19,233 bases of DNA from an uncultured Clostridia bacterium (GTDB lineage: Bacteria > Bacillota > Clostridia > Oscillospirales > Oscillospiraceae), in NCBI GenBank assembly GCA_945487445.1, contig CALYTU010000014.1, positions 1 through 19,233 on the forward strand, read 5' to 3'. Under the pieces are notes generated by a model. The model worked only from the letters and a program-made list of their open reading frames with translations, was not told where the DNA came from and did no database searches. Numbering within the stretch: position 1 is the stretch's first letter; every line of letters begins with the position of its first letter. Below are positions 1 through 5,639 of the stretch, in pieces. The translations under genes were made by a program, and so were the position numbers.

Positions 1-32
1 ATTTCTCGGCGATGAATCGCCTCGAAATGACA
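1..32. repeat. Edge of a palindromic intergenic repeat
   Basis: The first bases form an imperfect hairpin: TTTC (2-5) pairs with GAAA, and GGCGAT (8-13) pairs with ATCGCC (16-21). Read on the minus strand it begins TGTCATTTCGAGGCGA and ends CGAGAAAT. That resembles the widespread 'GTCATTTCGAGC...GAGAAAT' type of intergenic palindromic repeat seen in many bacterial genomes. The element is probably cut by the window edge. Membership of a repeat family is inferred from the motif and needs a genome copy count. Confidence 0.45.
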
Positions 33-40
33 GGATACTG

Positions 41-58
41 AACAGATACCTGTTTTTT
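41..58 (+). terminator. Weak candidate terminator for an off-window gene
   Basis: A 5-bp stem AACAG/CTGTT with a 4-nt loop is followed by a run of T on the plus strand. The stem is short, so this is a weak candidate. It would end a plus-strand transcript entering from the left. The tail overlaps the stop codon of the minus-strand gene at 57-323. Confidence 0.25.
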
Positions 59-323
59 AATTTCGGTCAAGAAAGAGGCTCCAGCGGTGAGATCGGACGG
101 CATAGCGGAGCTTCATCAGCGCCTCCTGCTCCTCCATCCTGGTCTGACAGGTATATTCGTAGGCCTCCACTGTCACATACTTGATCTCGCGGCAGGCCAG
201 GACCTCCAGCACCTGCACGCGCCGTATTGTCTGGTCCCGATCCGCAAAGCGAAAGCGCAGCGGCCGAAGGCTCCCGTCCGCATTGCAAACGGATATCATA
301 TCCACATTGGTGCTGAATTCCAT
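57..323 (-). CDS. Uncharacterised 88-residue protein
   Basis: I do not recognise a named family. The gene is well supported as real: a consensus promoter at 343-371 and a strong ribosome site (GGGAGGTG) lie just before the ATG at 323. The predicted 5' leader is only about 15 nt. The protein is soluble-looking, with no signal peptide or membrane segment. The N-terminal half is rich in beta-type residues and contains a short Asp-Gly turn followed by alternating Arg/Phe residues. The C-terminal half is helical and charged (EEQEALMKLRYAVRSHRW). It resembles small conserved hypothetical proteins of Oscillospiraceae, from memory only. It is divergent from bioY and shares its regulatory region, but a functional link to biotin is not shown. 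Confidence 0.75.
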   Translation of the reverse strand: MEFSTNVDMISVCNADGSLRPLRFRFADRDQTIRRVQVLEVLACREIKYVTVEAYEYTCQTRMEEQEALMKLRYAVRSHRWSLFLDRN

Positions 324-342
324 GGTTTCACCTCCCGCTCAT

Positions 343-371
343 ATCATATCAAACATTCGTTCGATTGTCAA
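343..371 (-). promoter_or_regulatory. Consensus sigma-A promoter of the 88-residue gene
   Basis: On the minus strand TTGACA (371-366), a 17-bp spacer and TATGAT (348-343) match the sigma-A consensus almost perfectly. Transcription would begin near 336, immediately upstream of the ribosome site. A possible second, upstream promoter on the same strand reads TTGACA (409-404), 18 bp, TATAAC (385-380). Confidence 0.8.
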
Positions 372-402
372 GAGAGCATGTTATATTCCAGTTTTTCCCT
401 TA

Positions 403-434
403 TTGTCAACTTCTATTTCCTTTAAAGTTGACAT
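403..434. promoter_or_regulatory. Candidate BirA (biotin repressor) operator
   Basis: TTGTCAAC (403-410) and GTTGACAT (427-434) form an inverted repeat separated by 16 bp, matching at 7 of 8 positions. The Firmicute BirA operator is known to have the form TTGTNAAC-N14-16-GTTNACAA upstream of bioY and biotin synthesis genes. The right arm contains the -35 box of the bioY promoter, so a bound repressor would block it. The alternative is that the two arms are only the -35 boxes of back-to-back divergent promoters; the extra matching bases outside TTGACA favour an operator but do not prove it. Confidence 0.6.
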
Positions 435-456
435 TCAAGGTTTTCCGCGATATGAT
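428..456 (+). promoter_or_regulatory. bioY promoter
   Basis: TTGACA (428-433), a 17-bp spacer and TATGAT (451-456) form a near-consensus sigma-A promoter, with a start near 463. The -10 box contains the in-frame ATG at 452, so that ATG cannot lie within the transcript. This moves the bioY start downstream to the GTG at 491. Confidence 0.8.
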
Positions 457-490
457 AGGCTCCGAAAAGACACGAAAGGACCTGAATTCC

Positions 491-1084
491 GTGACGCACG
501 ACAAGCTCCTGCGGCTGACGACCTGCGCGGTTTTCGCCGCCATTCTCTGCCTCTGCTCCCCCATTGTGATCCCGCTGGCAGGACCGGTCCCCTTTGCCCT
601 GCAAATCTTCGGTGTGATGCTCTGCGGTGTAACGCTGGACTGGGCAACGGCCCAGCTTTCGGTTTTGGTGTATCTGCTGATTGGCCTGTTTCTGCCACTG
701 TTCTCTGGAGGCAACACGGGCATGACCGCCGTTTTCGGTCCCACGGGCGGCTATATCTGGTCCTATCTTCTGATGGTTCCGGTGATCCGCGCCCTGAGTT
801 CCATCCCCGTCAGCAACCGTTGGCTGACGTACACGCTGGCCTTTGCGGGCTGCGTGTTGGCCATTGTCCTGTGTTATCTTTGTGGGACAACCCAGTTCTC
901 CCTGATAACGGAACGCGGTTTTTTCGACTCTCTGGCCATCTGCGCGGTTCCCTTTGTGGGGTTCGATCTCATCAAGGCCGCGTTCGCCGCAATTTTGGGC
1001 GTGGAGCTGGCTCACATACTTGCCAGGCTACGGCCTGTCAACGAAAAAAACAGAAGGTGCTCACGGAAACCCCGATTCCGGTGA
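491..1084 (+). CDS. bioY: BioY biotin transporter, substrate-binding S component
   Basis: BioY is the membrane component that captures biotin, alone or with an ECF energy-coupling module (EcfA1A2T). The 197-residue length and about six hydrophobic segments fit the family. BioY landmarks are visible: a PVPFALQIFGV segment near residues 32-42, GPTGGYIW near 85-92, and a late PFVGFDLIKAA segment near 153-163. The GTG start is chosen because AAAGGA (475-480) lies 10 nt upstream, while the ATG at 452 falls inside the promoter. No ECF ATPase or biotin synthesis gene is nearby, so it probably shares a housekeeping ECF module and serves salvage. Control by BirA is likely given the operator at 403-434. 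The C-terminus carries a basic tail (NRRCSRKPRFR). Confidence 0.93.
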   Translation: MTHDKLLRLTTCAVFAAILCLCSPIVIPLAGPVPFALQIFGVMLCGVTLDWATAQLSVLVYLLIGLFLPLFSGGNTGMTAVFGPTGGYIWSYLLMVPVIRALSSIPVSNRWLTYTLAFAGCVLAIVLCYLCGTTQFSLITERGFFDSLAICAVPFVGFDLIKAAFAAILGVELAHILARLRPVNEKNRRCSRKPRFR

Positions 1085-1104
1085 TCGGGCGAACGCGGCA
1101 AGCA

Positions 1105-1140
1105 CGCCGTAGGGCGGCCATCCCCTGGTCGTCGGCCACG
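1105..1140. repeat. Intergenic GC-rich repeat, diverged copy A
   Basis: The gap 1085-1361 holds no gene. This stretch, beginning CGCCGTAGGGCGGCC, aligns with 5397-5433 (TGCCGCAGGGCGGACT) at roughly two thirds of positions by eye, mostly with transitions between them. It may be a decayed member of a dispersed intergenic family. No coding content is seen. Confidence 0.3.
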
Positions 1141-1222
1141 CTGACAGTTTGTCCATCGGCTTTTCAAAAGAAAAACCCTCCAGTTTGCAAGATCGTTTTC
1201 CGGAAACCCGGCAACCATCGCG

Positions 1223-1242
1223 GCGGCCTGAGGTCAGGCCGC
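1223..1242. repeat. Perfect 20-bp GC-rich palindrome
   Basis: GCGGCCTGA and TCAGGCCGC form a perfect 9-bp inverted repeat with a 2-bp centre. No T run follows on either strand, so it is not a classical terminator. It lies between bioY and the queH promoter and might stall bioY transcription or bind a dimeric protein; no function can be assigned. Confidence 0.5.
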
Positions 1243-1302
1243 TCTACACATGGAAAGCGGAAAAAAGCAGATTACCAGGACCCTGAATTACATTTTCTCC
1301 GG

Positions 1303-1331
1303 TTGACAGCCCCGCAGCGCCGCGATACAAT
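1303..1331 (+). promoter_or_regulatory. queH promoter
   Basis: TTGACA (1303-1308), a 17-bp spacer and TACAAT (1326-1331) form a strong sigma-A promoter about 30 bp upstream of the queH ATG. It shows that queH starts its own transcript and does not depend on bioY. Confidence 0.8.
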
Positions 1332-1361
1332 AGGGGCAGGAAGCAAAAAAGAGGTGTATTT

Positions 1362-1907
1362 ATGAAAACGCTGCTCCATGTCTGCTGTGCGCCATGCGCC
1401 AATATGTGCATTGACAATCTCCGGCAGGACGGCCAGGACTTGACCGCCTTCTGGTACAATCCCAACATCCACCCTTTCACAGAATACCGCTCCCGCCGCA
1501 ACTGTTTGCGCGATTATGCGGCCTCCATAGCCCTGCCCCTGGTGGAACAGGATGAATACGGGCTGCGGCCCTTCATTCGAACCGTAGCAGAGGACATCGA
1601 CGGCCGCTGCGTGAAGTGCTACGAGATGCGGCTCTTTGCGGCCGCCGACTACGCCGCCCAAAACGGCTTCGACAGCTTTACCTCCAGCCTTTTTATCTCC
1701 CCCTATCAAAACCATGCGCTTCTCAAGGAGGTGGCCGAACGGGCTGCCGATGAATTCCATGTTCGATTCCAATATCGGGACTTCCGTTCCCTGTTCCGGC
1801 AGGGCCAGGAGCGGGCAAGAGATCTGGGATTCTACATACAGAAATACTGCGGATGTGTCTTCTCAGAGCAGGAGCGGTATTTGAAGCCGTCAAAGATTCT
1901 TCGATAA
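1362..1907 (+). CDS. queH: QueH epoxyqueuosine reductase
   Basis: QueH carries out the last step of queuosine synthesis, reducing epoxyqueuosine to queuosine in the wobble position of tRNAs with GUN anticodons. It is the non-cobalamin alternative to QueG and uses a 4Fe-4S cluster with a second iron site. The 181-residue protein shows the family cysteine pattern: CCAPC at residues 8-12, RCVKCYEMRL in the middle, and YCGCVFSEQERY near the C-terminus. Length is typical of the family (DUF208). The ATG is preceded by AGAGGTG at good spacing. No other queuosine genes are in the window, so precursor synthesis or salvage must lie elsewhere. The macrodomain gene follows after 82 bp with its own ribosome site. 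Confidence 0.94.
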   Translation: MKTLLHVCCAPCANMCIDNLRQDGQDLTAFWYNPNIHPFTEYRSRRNCLRDYAASIALPLVEQDEYGLRPFIRTVAEDIDGRCVKCYEMRLFAAADYAAQNGFDSFTSSLFISPYQNHALLKEVAERAADEFHVRFQYRDFRSLFRQGQERARDLGFYIQKYCGCVFSEQERYLKPSKILR

Positions 1908-1989
1908 GCGGATTGTCCTTCCCGGAACCGGTATTTTCGGAGGCTGCGCCACCGGTACGGCGCAACATTTATCATAAGGAGCAAACACC

Positions 1990-3039
1990 ATGCCCTTTTT
2001 CTTTCTTCGAGCCGATATCACGACCTTAGATTGTGACTGCATTGTGAATGCCGCAAATTCCAGCCTGCTGGGCGGCGGAGGCGTAGACGGTGCCATCCAC
2101 CGTGCAGCCGGTCCCGCGCTGCGCGACTACTGCGCCGGGCTGGGCGGCTGTGCCACAGGCGAGGCCAAGCTGAGCCCCGGCTTCGCCCTGCCCGCGAAAT
2201 GGATCATCCACACCGTCGGTCCCATTTGGCGCGGCGGGTCTCATAACGAAGAAGATTTGCTGGCCGCCTGCTACCGCAATTCTCTTGCACTGGCGCTCGC
2301 CCAGGGCTGCCAGAGCGTGGCCTTTCCCCTGATCTCTGCCGGTGCCTACGGCTACCCGCGGGATCAAGCCCTGGCCGTGGCGGTCCGGGAGATCCGGGCC
2401 TTTCTTCTTTCTCATGAGCTGGAGATCACATTGGTCATTTTCGACAAAAGCAGCTTTCACCTCCCCGACAGTCTATTACGAGACGTAACTGCTTTTCTCG
2501 ACCGCTGTATGCCTGCACCGGCCTCCATGGAAGGCCGGAATACCGCCGTTTTCAAACTCCGGAAGTCTGCCAAGCGGAGAATGGATCTGTTTCCCCGTCC
2601 CGCGGAACGCGAGCAGGCTCCGGCCACCATGCCGCCGCCCGTCCCCTCTGCGGCTTTCCCGCTTTGCGCCGAATCCAGCCTGGACGAACGTCTGCGCTGT
2701 CTGGACGAGAGCTTCTCGCAAATGCTCCTGCGGAAGATTGATGAGAAGGGATTCACCGACGTGGCCTGCTACAAGCGCGCAAACGTGGACAGAAAGCTCT
2801 TTTCTAAAATCCGCTCCGATCCGGCCTACCATCCCTCGAAGCCCACGGCCATCGCCTTTGCAATCGCGCTGGAGCTTTCCCTTGACGAGGCCCGGGAGCT
2901 GCTGATGAAGGCGGGCTTCGCCCTGTCACACAGCAACAAGTTCGACATTATCATTGAATATTTTATCTCCAACGGAAACTACGACATCTTCCAAATCAAC
3001 GAGACTCTGTTCGCCTTCGATCAGGTCCTGCTCGGATAA
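1990..3039 (+). CDS. Macrodomain (MacroD-type) protein with C-terminal HTH-like domain
   Basis: Residues 1-172 form a MacroD-type macrodomain, a family that binds ADP-ribose and removes it from proteins, nucleic acids or O-acetyl-ADP-ribose. Visible motifs are IVNAAN (18-23), GGGGVDGAIH (28-37), HTVGPIW (74-80) and the ISAGAYGYP loop (115-123), so the domain looks catalytically intact. A proline-rich linker (about 175-235) leads to a helical domain (240-310) with an XRE-like helix pattern (LLRKIDEKGF...AIALELSLDEARELL) and a further helical tail to residue 349. The fold of the second domain is an inference. AAGGAG lies 8 nt before the ATG. The vWA gene starts 95 bp downstream, suggesting a joint role. 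No ADP-ribosyltransferase or sirtuin gene is nearby. I am sure of the macrodomain and moderately sure of the HTH-like call. Confidence 0.88.
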   Translation: MPFFFLRADITTLDCDCIVNAANSSLLGGGGVDGAIHRAAGPALRDYCAGLGGCATGEAKLSPGFALPAKWIIHTVGPIWRGGSHNEEDLLAACYRNSLALALAQGCQSVAFPLISAGAYGYPRDQALAVAVREIRAFLLSHELEITLVIFDKSSFHLPDSLLRDVTAFLDRCMPAPASMEGRNTAVFKLRKSAKRRMDLFPRPAEREQAPATMPPPVPSAAFPLCAESSLDERLRCLDESFSQMLLRKIDEKGFTDVACYKRANVDRKLFSKIRSDPAYHPSKPTAIAFAIALELSLDEARELLMKAGFALSHSNKFDIIIEYFISNGNYDIFQINETLFAFDQVLLG

Positions 3040-3067
3040 ATGTCGCTTTGCGGGCGACCAACCCCTC

Positions 3068-3127
3068 CCCTCCATGTGGTATCATGTGACCGTAAGTAAG
3101 CGGAACACACTTTCATCACATGGAGGG
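3068..3127 (+). promoter_or_regulatory. Inverted repeat masking the vWA ribosome site
   Basis: CCCTCCATGTG (3068-3078) and CACATGGAGGG (3117-3127) are a perfect 11-bp inverted repeat 38 bp apart. The right arm contains the GGAGG ribosome site for the vWA gene. An mRNA reading through from the macrodomain gene could fold and hide that site. Between the arms lies an extended -10 element, TGGTATCAT (3077-3085); a transcript started from it would begin near 3092, lack the left arm and leave the site free. Folding and start are predictions. Confidence 0.5.
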
Positions 3128-3134
3128 TTTTATC

Positions 3135-3800
3135 ATGAAAAATGGACAGATTCAGAACGCCAACAATCTCACTGAGCTGATCTTCATTCTGGACCGCAGC
3201 GGCTCCATGGCGGGGCTGGAGAGCGACACAATCGGAGGCTTCAACGCCATGCTGGCCAAGCAGAAGAAACAGGAGGGTCAGTGTCTCGTCTCCACAGTGC
3301 TTTTTGCCAACGAATCACAGGTCATCCATGACCGCGTTCGGCTGGAGGATGTGCAGCCTATGACAGAGGCAGACTATACCGTAGGGGGCTGCACCGCCCT
3401 GATCGACGCCATTGGCGACGCAATTTGCCACATTGCCAGCATCCACAAGTACGCCAGAGCGGAGGATGTCCCCGCCCACACGGTCTTTGTCATCACCACT
3501 GACGGCATGGAGAATGCCAGCAGCAGGCACACAGCCGACGAGGTCCGCCGGAAGATCGCGCGCCAGAAGGAGGAGAACAGGTGGGAGTTCCTGTTCATCG
3601 GCGCGAACATCGACGCCGTGCAGACTGCGGGCCGCTTTGGCATTGAACCGGATCGGGCGGTCAACTACCATGCTGACCGAAAGGGGACGCACGTGCTCTA
3701 TGAATGTGTCAGCAAGGCTGTGGGCAGCATTCGAAACAACAAGCCCATGTCGCGCGCCTGGTCCAAGGAGATCGCAGAGGATTATGAGGCACGGAAATAA
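3135..3800 (+). CDS. von Willebrand factor A domain protein
   Basis: This 221-residue protein is essentially a single vWA domain, a fold used for metal-dependent protein binding. The MIDAS metal site is complete: DRSGS at residues 20-24 (Asp20, Ser22, Ser24), Thr87 in GGCTALIDAIG, and Asp123 in TTDGMENAS. There is no signal peptide or membrane segment, so it should act in the cytoplasm as an adaptor. Its binding partner is unknown. An in-frame ATG at 3120 overlaps the ribosome site GGAGG (3122-3126), so the ATG at 3135 is chosen. It follows the macrodomain gene on the same strand, and expression may be gated by the inverted repeat at 3068-3127. The gene ends 9 bp from the convergent ATPase gene, with no visible terminator between them. 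Confidence 0.88.
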   Translation: MKNGQIQNANNLTELIFILDRSGSMAGLESDTIGGFNAMLAKQKKQEGQCLVSTVLFANESQVIHDRVRLEDVQPMTEADYTVGGCTALIDAIGDAICHIASIHKYARAEDVPAHTVFVITTDGMENASSRHTADEVRRKIARQKEENRWEFLFIGANIDAVQTAGRFGIEPDRAVNYHADRKGTHVLYECVSKAVGSIRNNKPMSRAWSKEIAEDYEARK

Positions 3801-3809
3801 CAGCGTCCA

Positions 3810-4865
3810 TCAGCTCTCTGTAAACAGCTCCCGGCAGAGAAGCTCTGTTTCCCGCGTCACACCGGCAAAGTCCACCGCGGGACGATAGAGCTCCTCGATC
3901 AGGTCATGATGCGCCTTGGCCTGCCGCAGCCAGCCCACGGCCTCGTCCAGCAGTCGGTGCTCCATGGCCTCCAGCTCCTCCATTCCGGCGGCGGCAGCGT
4001 CGGGAAGCCCCTCTTCCAGGGCGGCGTCCAGGTCCAGCCGCAGCATGGCCTGCCGCGGTCCGGGAAAAGCCGGGTGGACCCGAAGCCAGCTCATTGCCCG
4101 CCTGGGCAGAAGGACTCCAGCCACCGTGTCCGGGTCCAGGGGGTCCATCGCAAGAATCACGTCCTCTCCCGCCGCTCGCCAGTGATCGGCCAGGGTCCGC
4201 AGCAGGCCGCCGCCCGCGCCGTGACCGTCCTGAATCGCCCAGACGCGCCCCTCCCCCGGCGACAGGGAGAGCAGGCCCTTCGGCGTCACCCCGCTCAAGT
4301 ACAGTCGCCGCTCACGTCCAGGCGTCCCGCCCTGGGGCAGCTTTCCGTCCAGAAGCTGCTCCAGGGCTTCCTCCGTAACGGCGCGAATCCGATCCCGGCC
4401 CAGAAGCTGGCGCCGCGCTCTGGAAAGAGCTGCTGCAGCCCGGAGGCAGCCATAGGCCGGACCGTAGCAGGCGGCGTTTGCTGCCTTGGCCGCCCGGATG
4501 GCCGGAAGAAGAGGGCGAAGCTCGCCCTCACGATAGTAACGGCCAAGATTTAAGTAGTTGGCTCCGCAGCCGCATAGGTTCGGCTCCACCACATGCGGCG
4601 CCGTCCCGTCCACAAGCGCAAGGCCCAGCTCCGGGATCACCACACCGTCCAAAGAATCCGGATCCGAAGAGCAGAGGATTCGCTCCACCCCCCAGCCATA
4701 CTCCTCAGCCCGCGCGGCCAAGGTCTTCATCAGCGTGGATTTCCCACAGCCCGAACCGCCCTTCACAATCAGCAGACGCCGGATACGGGGGTCCGATTGC
4801 AGGCTGGCATATTCCGAACGGAAGCCCTCCGGCGTATTGGCCCCAAGAAAATAGGTTTCTGTCAA
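3810..4865 (-). CDS. P-loop ATPase, PRK06851-like, degenerate second site
   Basis: This looks like the PRK06851 group of uncharacterised Firmicute ATPases, built from two similar halves. Residue numbers here count from the upstream GTG at 4874. The N-terminal half has an intact Walker A, GGSGCGKST (39-47), followed by a CSSDPDSLDGVVIPEL segment (68-83). The C-terminal half repeats the layout (AMDPLDPDTVAGVLLP, 242-257), but its P-loop position reads DGHGAGGGL (216-224) and lacks the Lys and Ser/Thr needed to bind nucleotide. I prefer the TTG at 4865 as start because AAGGAG lies 10 nt before it; the in-frame GTG at 4874 is only 1 nt from that ribosome site. The cellular role is unknown. It is convergent with the vWA gene, so a shared pathway is not implied by transcription. 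Confidence 0.85.
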   Translation of the reverse strand: MTETYFLGANTPEGFRSEYASLQSDPRIRRLLIVKGGSGCGKSTLMKTLAARAEEYGWGVERILCSSDPDSLDGVVIPELGLALVDGTAPHVVEPNLCGCGANYLNLGRYYREGELRPLLPAIRAAKAANAACYGPAYGCLRAAAALSRARRQLLGRDRIRAVTEEALEQLLDGKLPQGGTPGRERRLYLSGVTPKGLLSLSPGEGRVWAIQDGHGAGGGLLRTLADHWRAAGEDVILAMDPLDPDTVAGVLLPRRAMSWLRVHPAFPGPRQAMLRLDLDAALEEGLPDAAAAGMEELEAMEHRLLDEAVGWLRQAKAHHDLIEELYRPAVDFAGVTRETELLCRELFTES

Positions 4866-4887
4866 GCAGATCACACTCCTTCCCTTT

Positions 4888-4893
4888 ATTATA
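4888..4893 (-). promoter_or_regulatory. -10 box of the ATPase gene
   Basis: TATAAT on the minus strand (4893-4888) sits about 23 bp upstream of the TTG start, placing a transcript start just ahead of the AAGGAG ribosome site. No good -35 box is seen at the right spacing. Confidence 0.5.
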
Positions 4894-4998
4894 TACGGCG
4901 ACCGGAGCCGGGGTTCTTATCCTGTTCCTTGTGTCGAATCGTGATCGCCGCGGTCAAAGACCTGCCGCCCTTCTCCGCGTTTTGGTTCCGTTTCAGCA

Positions 4999-5234
4999 AT
5001 GAATTTGTGGCCGGCCAGAAAAACTCGACAAACATTTCCATATCTCTATCTCAACGGCGCGCGCCAGAGCTGCTACCGGCTGATTCGGTACGAGAACTGC
5101 TATACTTTATCAACGATGGCCATAAGTACGCCAAGAATAAGCGCATTAATTTGAGCGCAAGGTTCATCGGCGACGAGCCGCTCACGCCGGGCTACTACTA
5201 CTTCGGCGCTGAAGGCAAGATGGTTGTCGATTGA
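4999..5234 (+). pseudogene. Frameshifted remnant of a surface-protein repeat
   Basis: Two frames together encode one recognisable stretch. From 5041 one frame reads YLYLNGARQSCYRLIRYENC; after 5101-5105 a second frame reads YFINDGHKYAKNKRI and ends GYYYFGAEGKMVVD with a TGA at 5232-5234. A missing base at TATAC (5101-5105; expected TATTAC) joins them. The pattern resembles repeat modules at the C-termini of large secreted or cell-surface proteins of gut Clostridia (aromatic, Gly-rich 'YYYF...DGKMV' ends), similar in style to cell-wall-binding repeats. An ATG at 4999 opens the first frame, but I see no ribosome site or signal peptide, so the 5' part of the original gene is gone. The identification is from pattern memory. 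A strong terminator follows at 5321-5373. Confidence 0.6.
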
Positions 5235-5241
5235 CCGATAA

Positions 5242-5323
5242 TTTGCGCGGGTCCCGCGGACAGCCTGACAGGACAACGCAATCCAATCAAGATAAGAAAA
5301 GGTTATCACAAAGGACCCGCAAA
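5242..5323. repeat. Imperfect inverted repeat flanking 58 bp after the remnant
   Basis: TTTGCGCGGGTCC (5242-5254) and GGACCCGCAAA (5313-5323) are complementary except for two extra bases in the left arm. The right arm overlaps the first bases of the terminator hairpin, so the two structures would compete in RNA. The intervening bases show no gene. Confidence 0.4.
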
Positions 5324-5373
5324 TAAGAATGGCTCTCAAGCTTCACAAGGGCTTGGGAGCCATTCTTATTTTT
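5321..5373. terminator. Strong rho-independent terminator
   Basis: A 21-bp stem (5321-5341 with 5351-5371; one G-U pair) and a 9-nt loop end in a run of T on the plus strand. The A-rich left foot gives a T run on the minus strand too, so it may act in both directions. It ends the transcript of the decayed gene and isolates trpS from upstream reading. Confidence 0.85.
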
Positions 5374-5396
5374 AACACAGGTAACTGTTCAGCCCA

Positions 5397-5474
5397 TGCC
5401 GCAGGGCGGACTAACCCCAGGCCGCCGACACGGTGGCACGGATCGCGCGGCCAGCGGTCTGCCCGCCCTACGAA
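5397..5474. repeat. Intergenic GC-rich repeat, copy B
   Basis: The element starts TGCCGCAGGGCGGACT and ends, in inverted orientation, GGTCTGCCCGCCCTACG, so its two ends form an imperfect inverted repeat. The left end resembles 1105-1140 downstream of bioY. No open frame with coding features is seen here. It looks like a decayed dispersed intergenic element, judged by eye. Confidence 0.35.
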
Positions 5475-5522
5475 AAACCGGACAGTTTTCGCATGGCCTG
5501 ACTGTTACACGCGGTTGTGTCT

Positions 5523-5559
5523 GTTTCCTCACATATGGCCAGAACCGTTTCCTCACATA
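5523..5559 (+). repeat. 13-bp direct repeat upstream of the trpS promoter
   Basis: GTTTCCTCACATA occurs at 5523-5535 and again at 5547-5559, 24 bp apart start to start and ending 14 bp before the -35 box of trpS. The placement suits a regulator binding site, but no regulator is known to me for this motif. Confidence 0.5.
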
Positions 5560-5573
5560 CAGCTGGAAAATCC

Positions 5574-5602
5574 TTGCTATTTTTGAGAACCCGTGGTATA
5601 AT
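5574..5602 (+). promoter_or_regulatory. trpS promoter
   Basis: TTGCTA (5574-5579), a 17-bp spacer and TATAAT (5597-5602), with TGG directly before the -10 box (extended -10), form a strong sigma-A promoter. The leader to the ATG is only about 30 nt, too short for a T-box or a trp attenuator. Confidence 0.82.
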
Positions 5603-5639
5603 ACTTTGAAAAGTGAAAAACTGATACGAGGTGCTTCCT

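Noticed and set aside
181..1365. Long open frame through bioY and the following gap
   Set aside because: It is a frame shadow of bioY: no family motifs, Arg/Pro-rich low-information protein, and the queH promoter lies within it.
5235..5639. T-box or trp attenuator upstream of trpS
   Set aside because: The trpS promoter lies about 38 bp before the start, too close for a T-box, and no AGGGTGGNACCGCG-type element is seen; the 5321-5373 hairpin lies upstream of that promoter.
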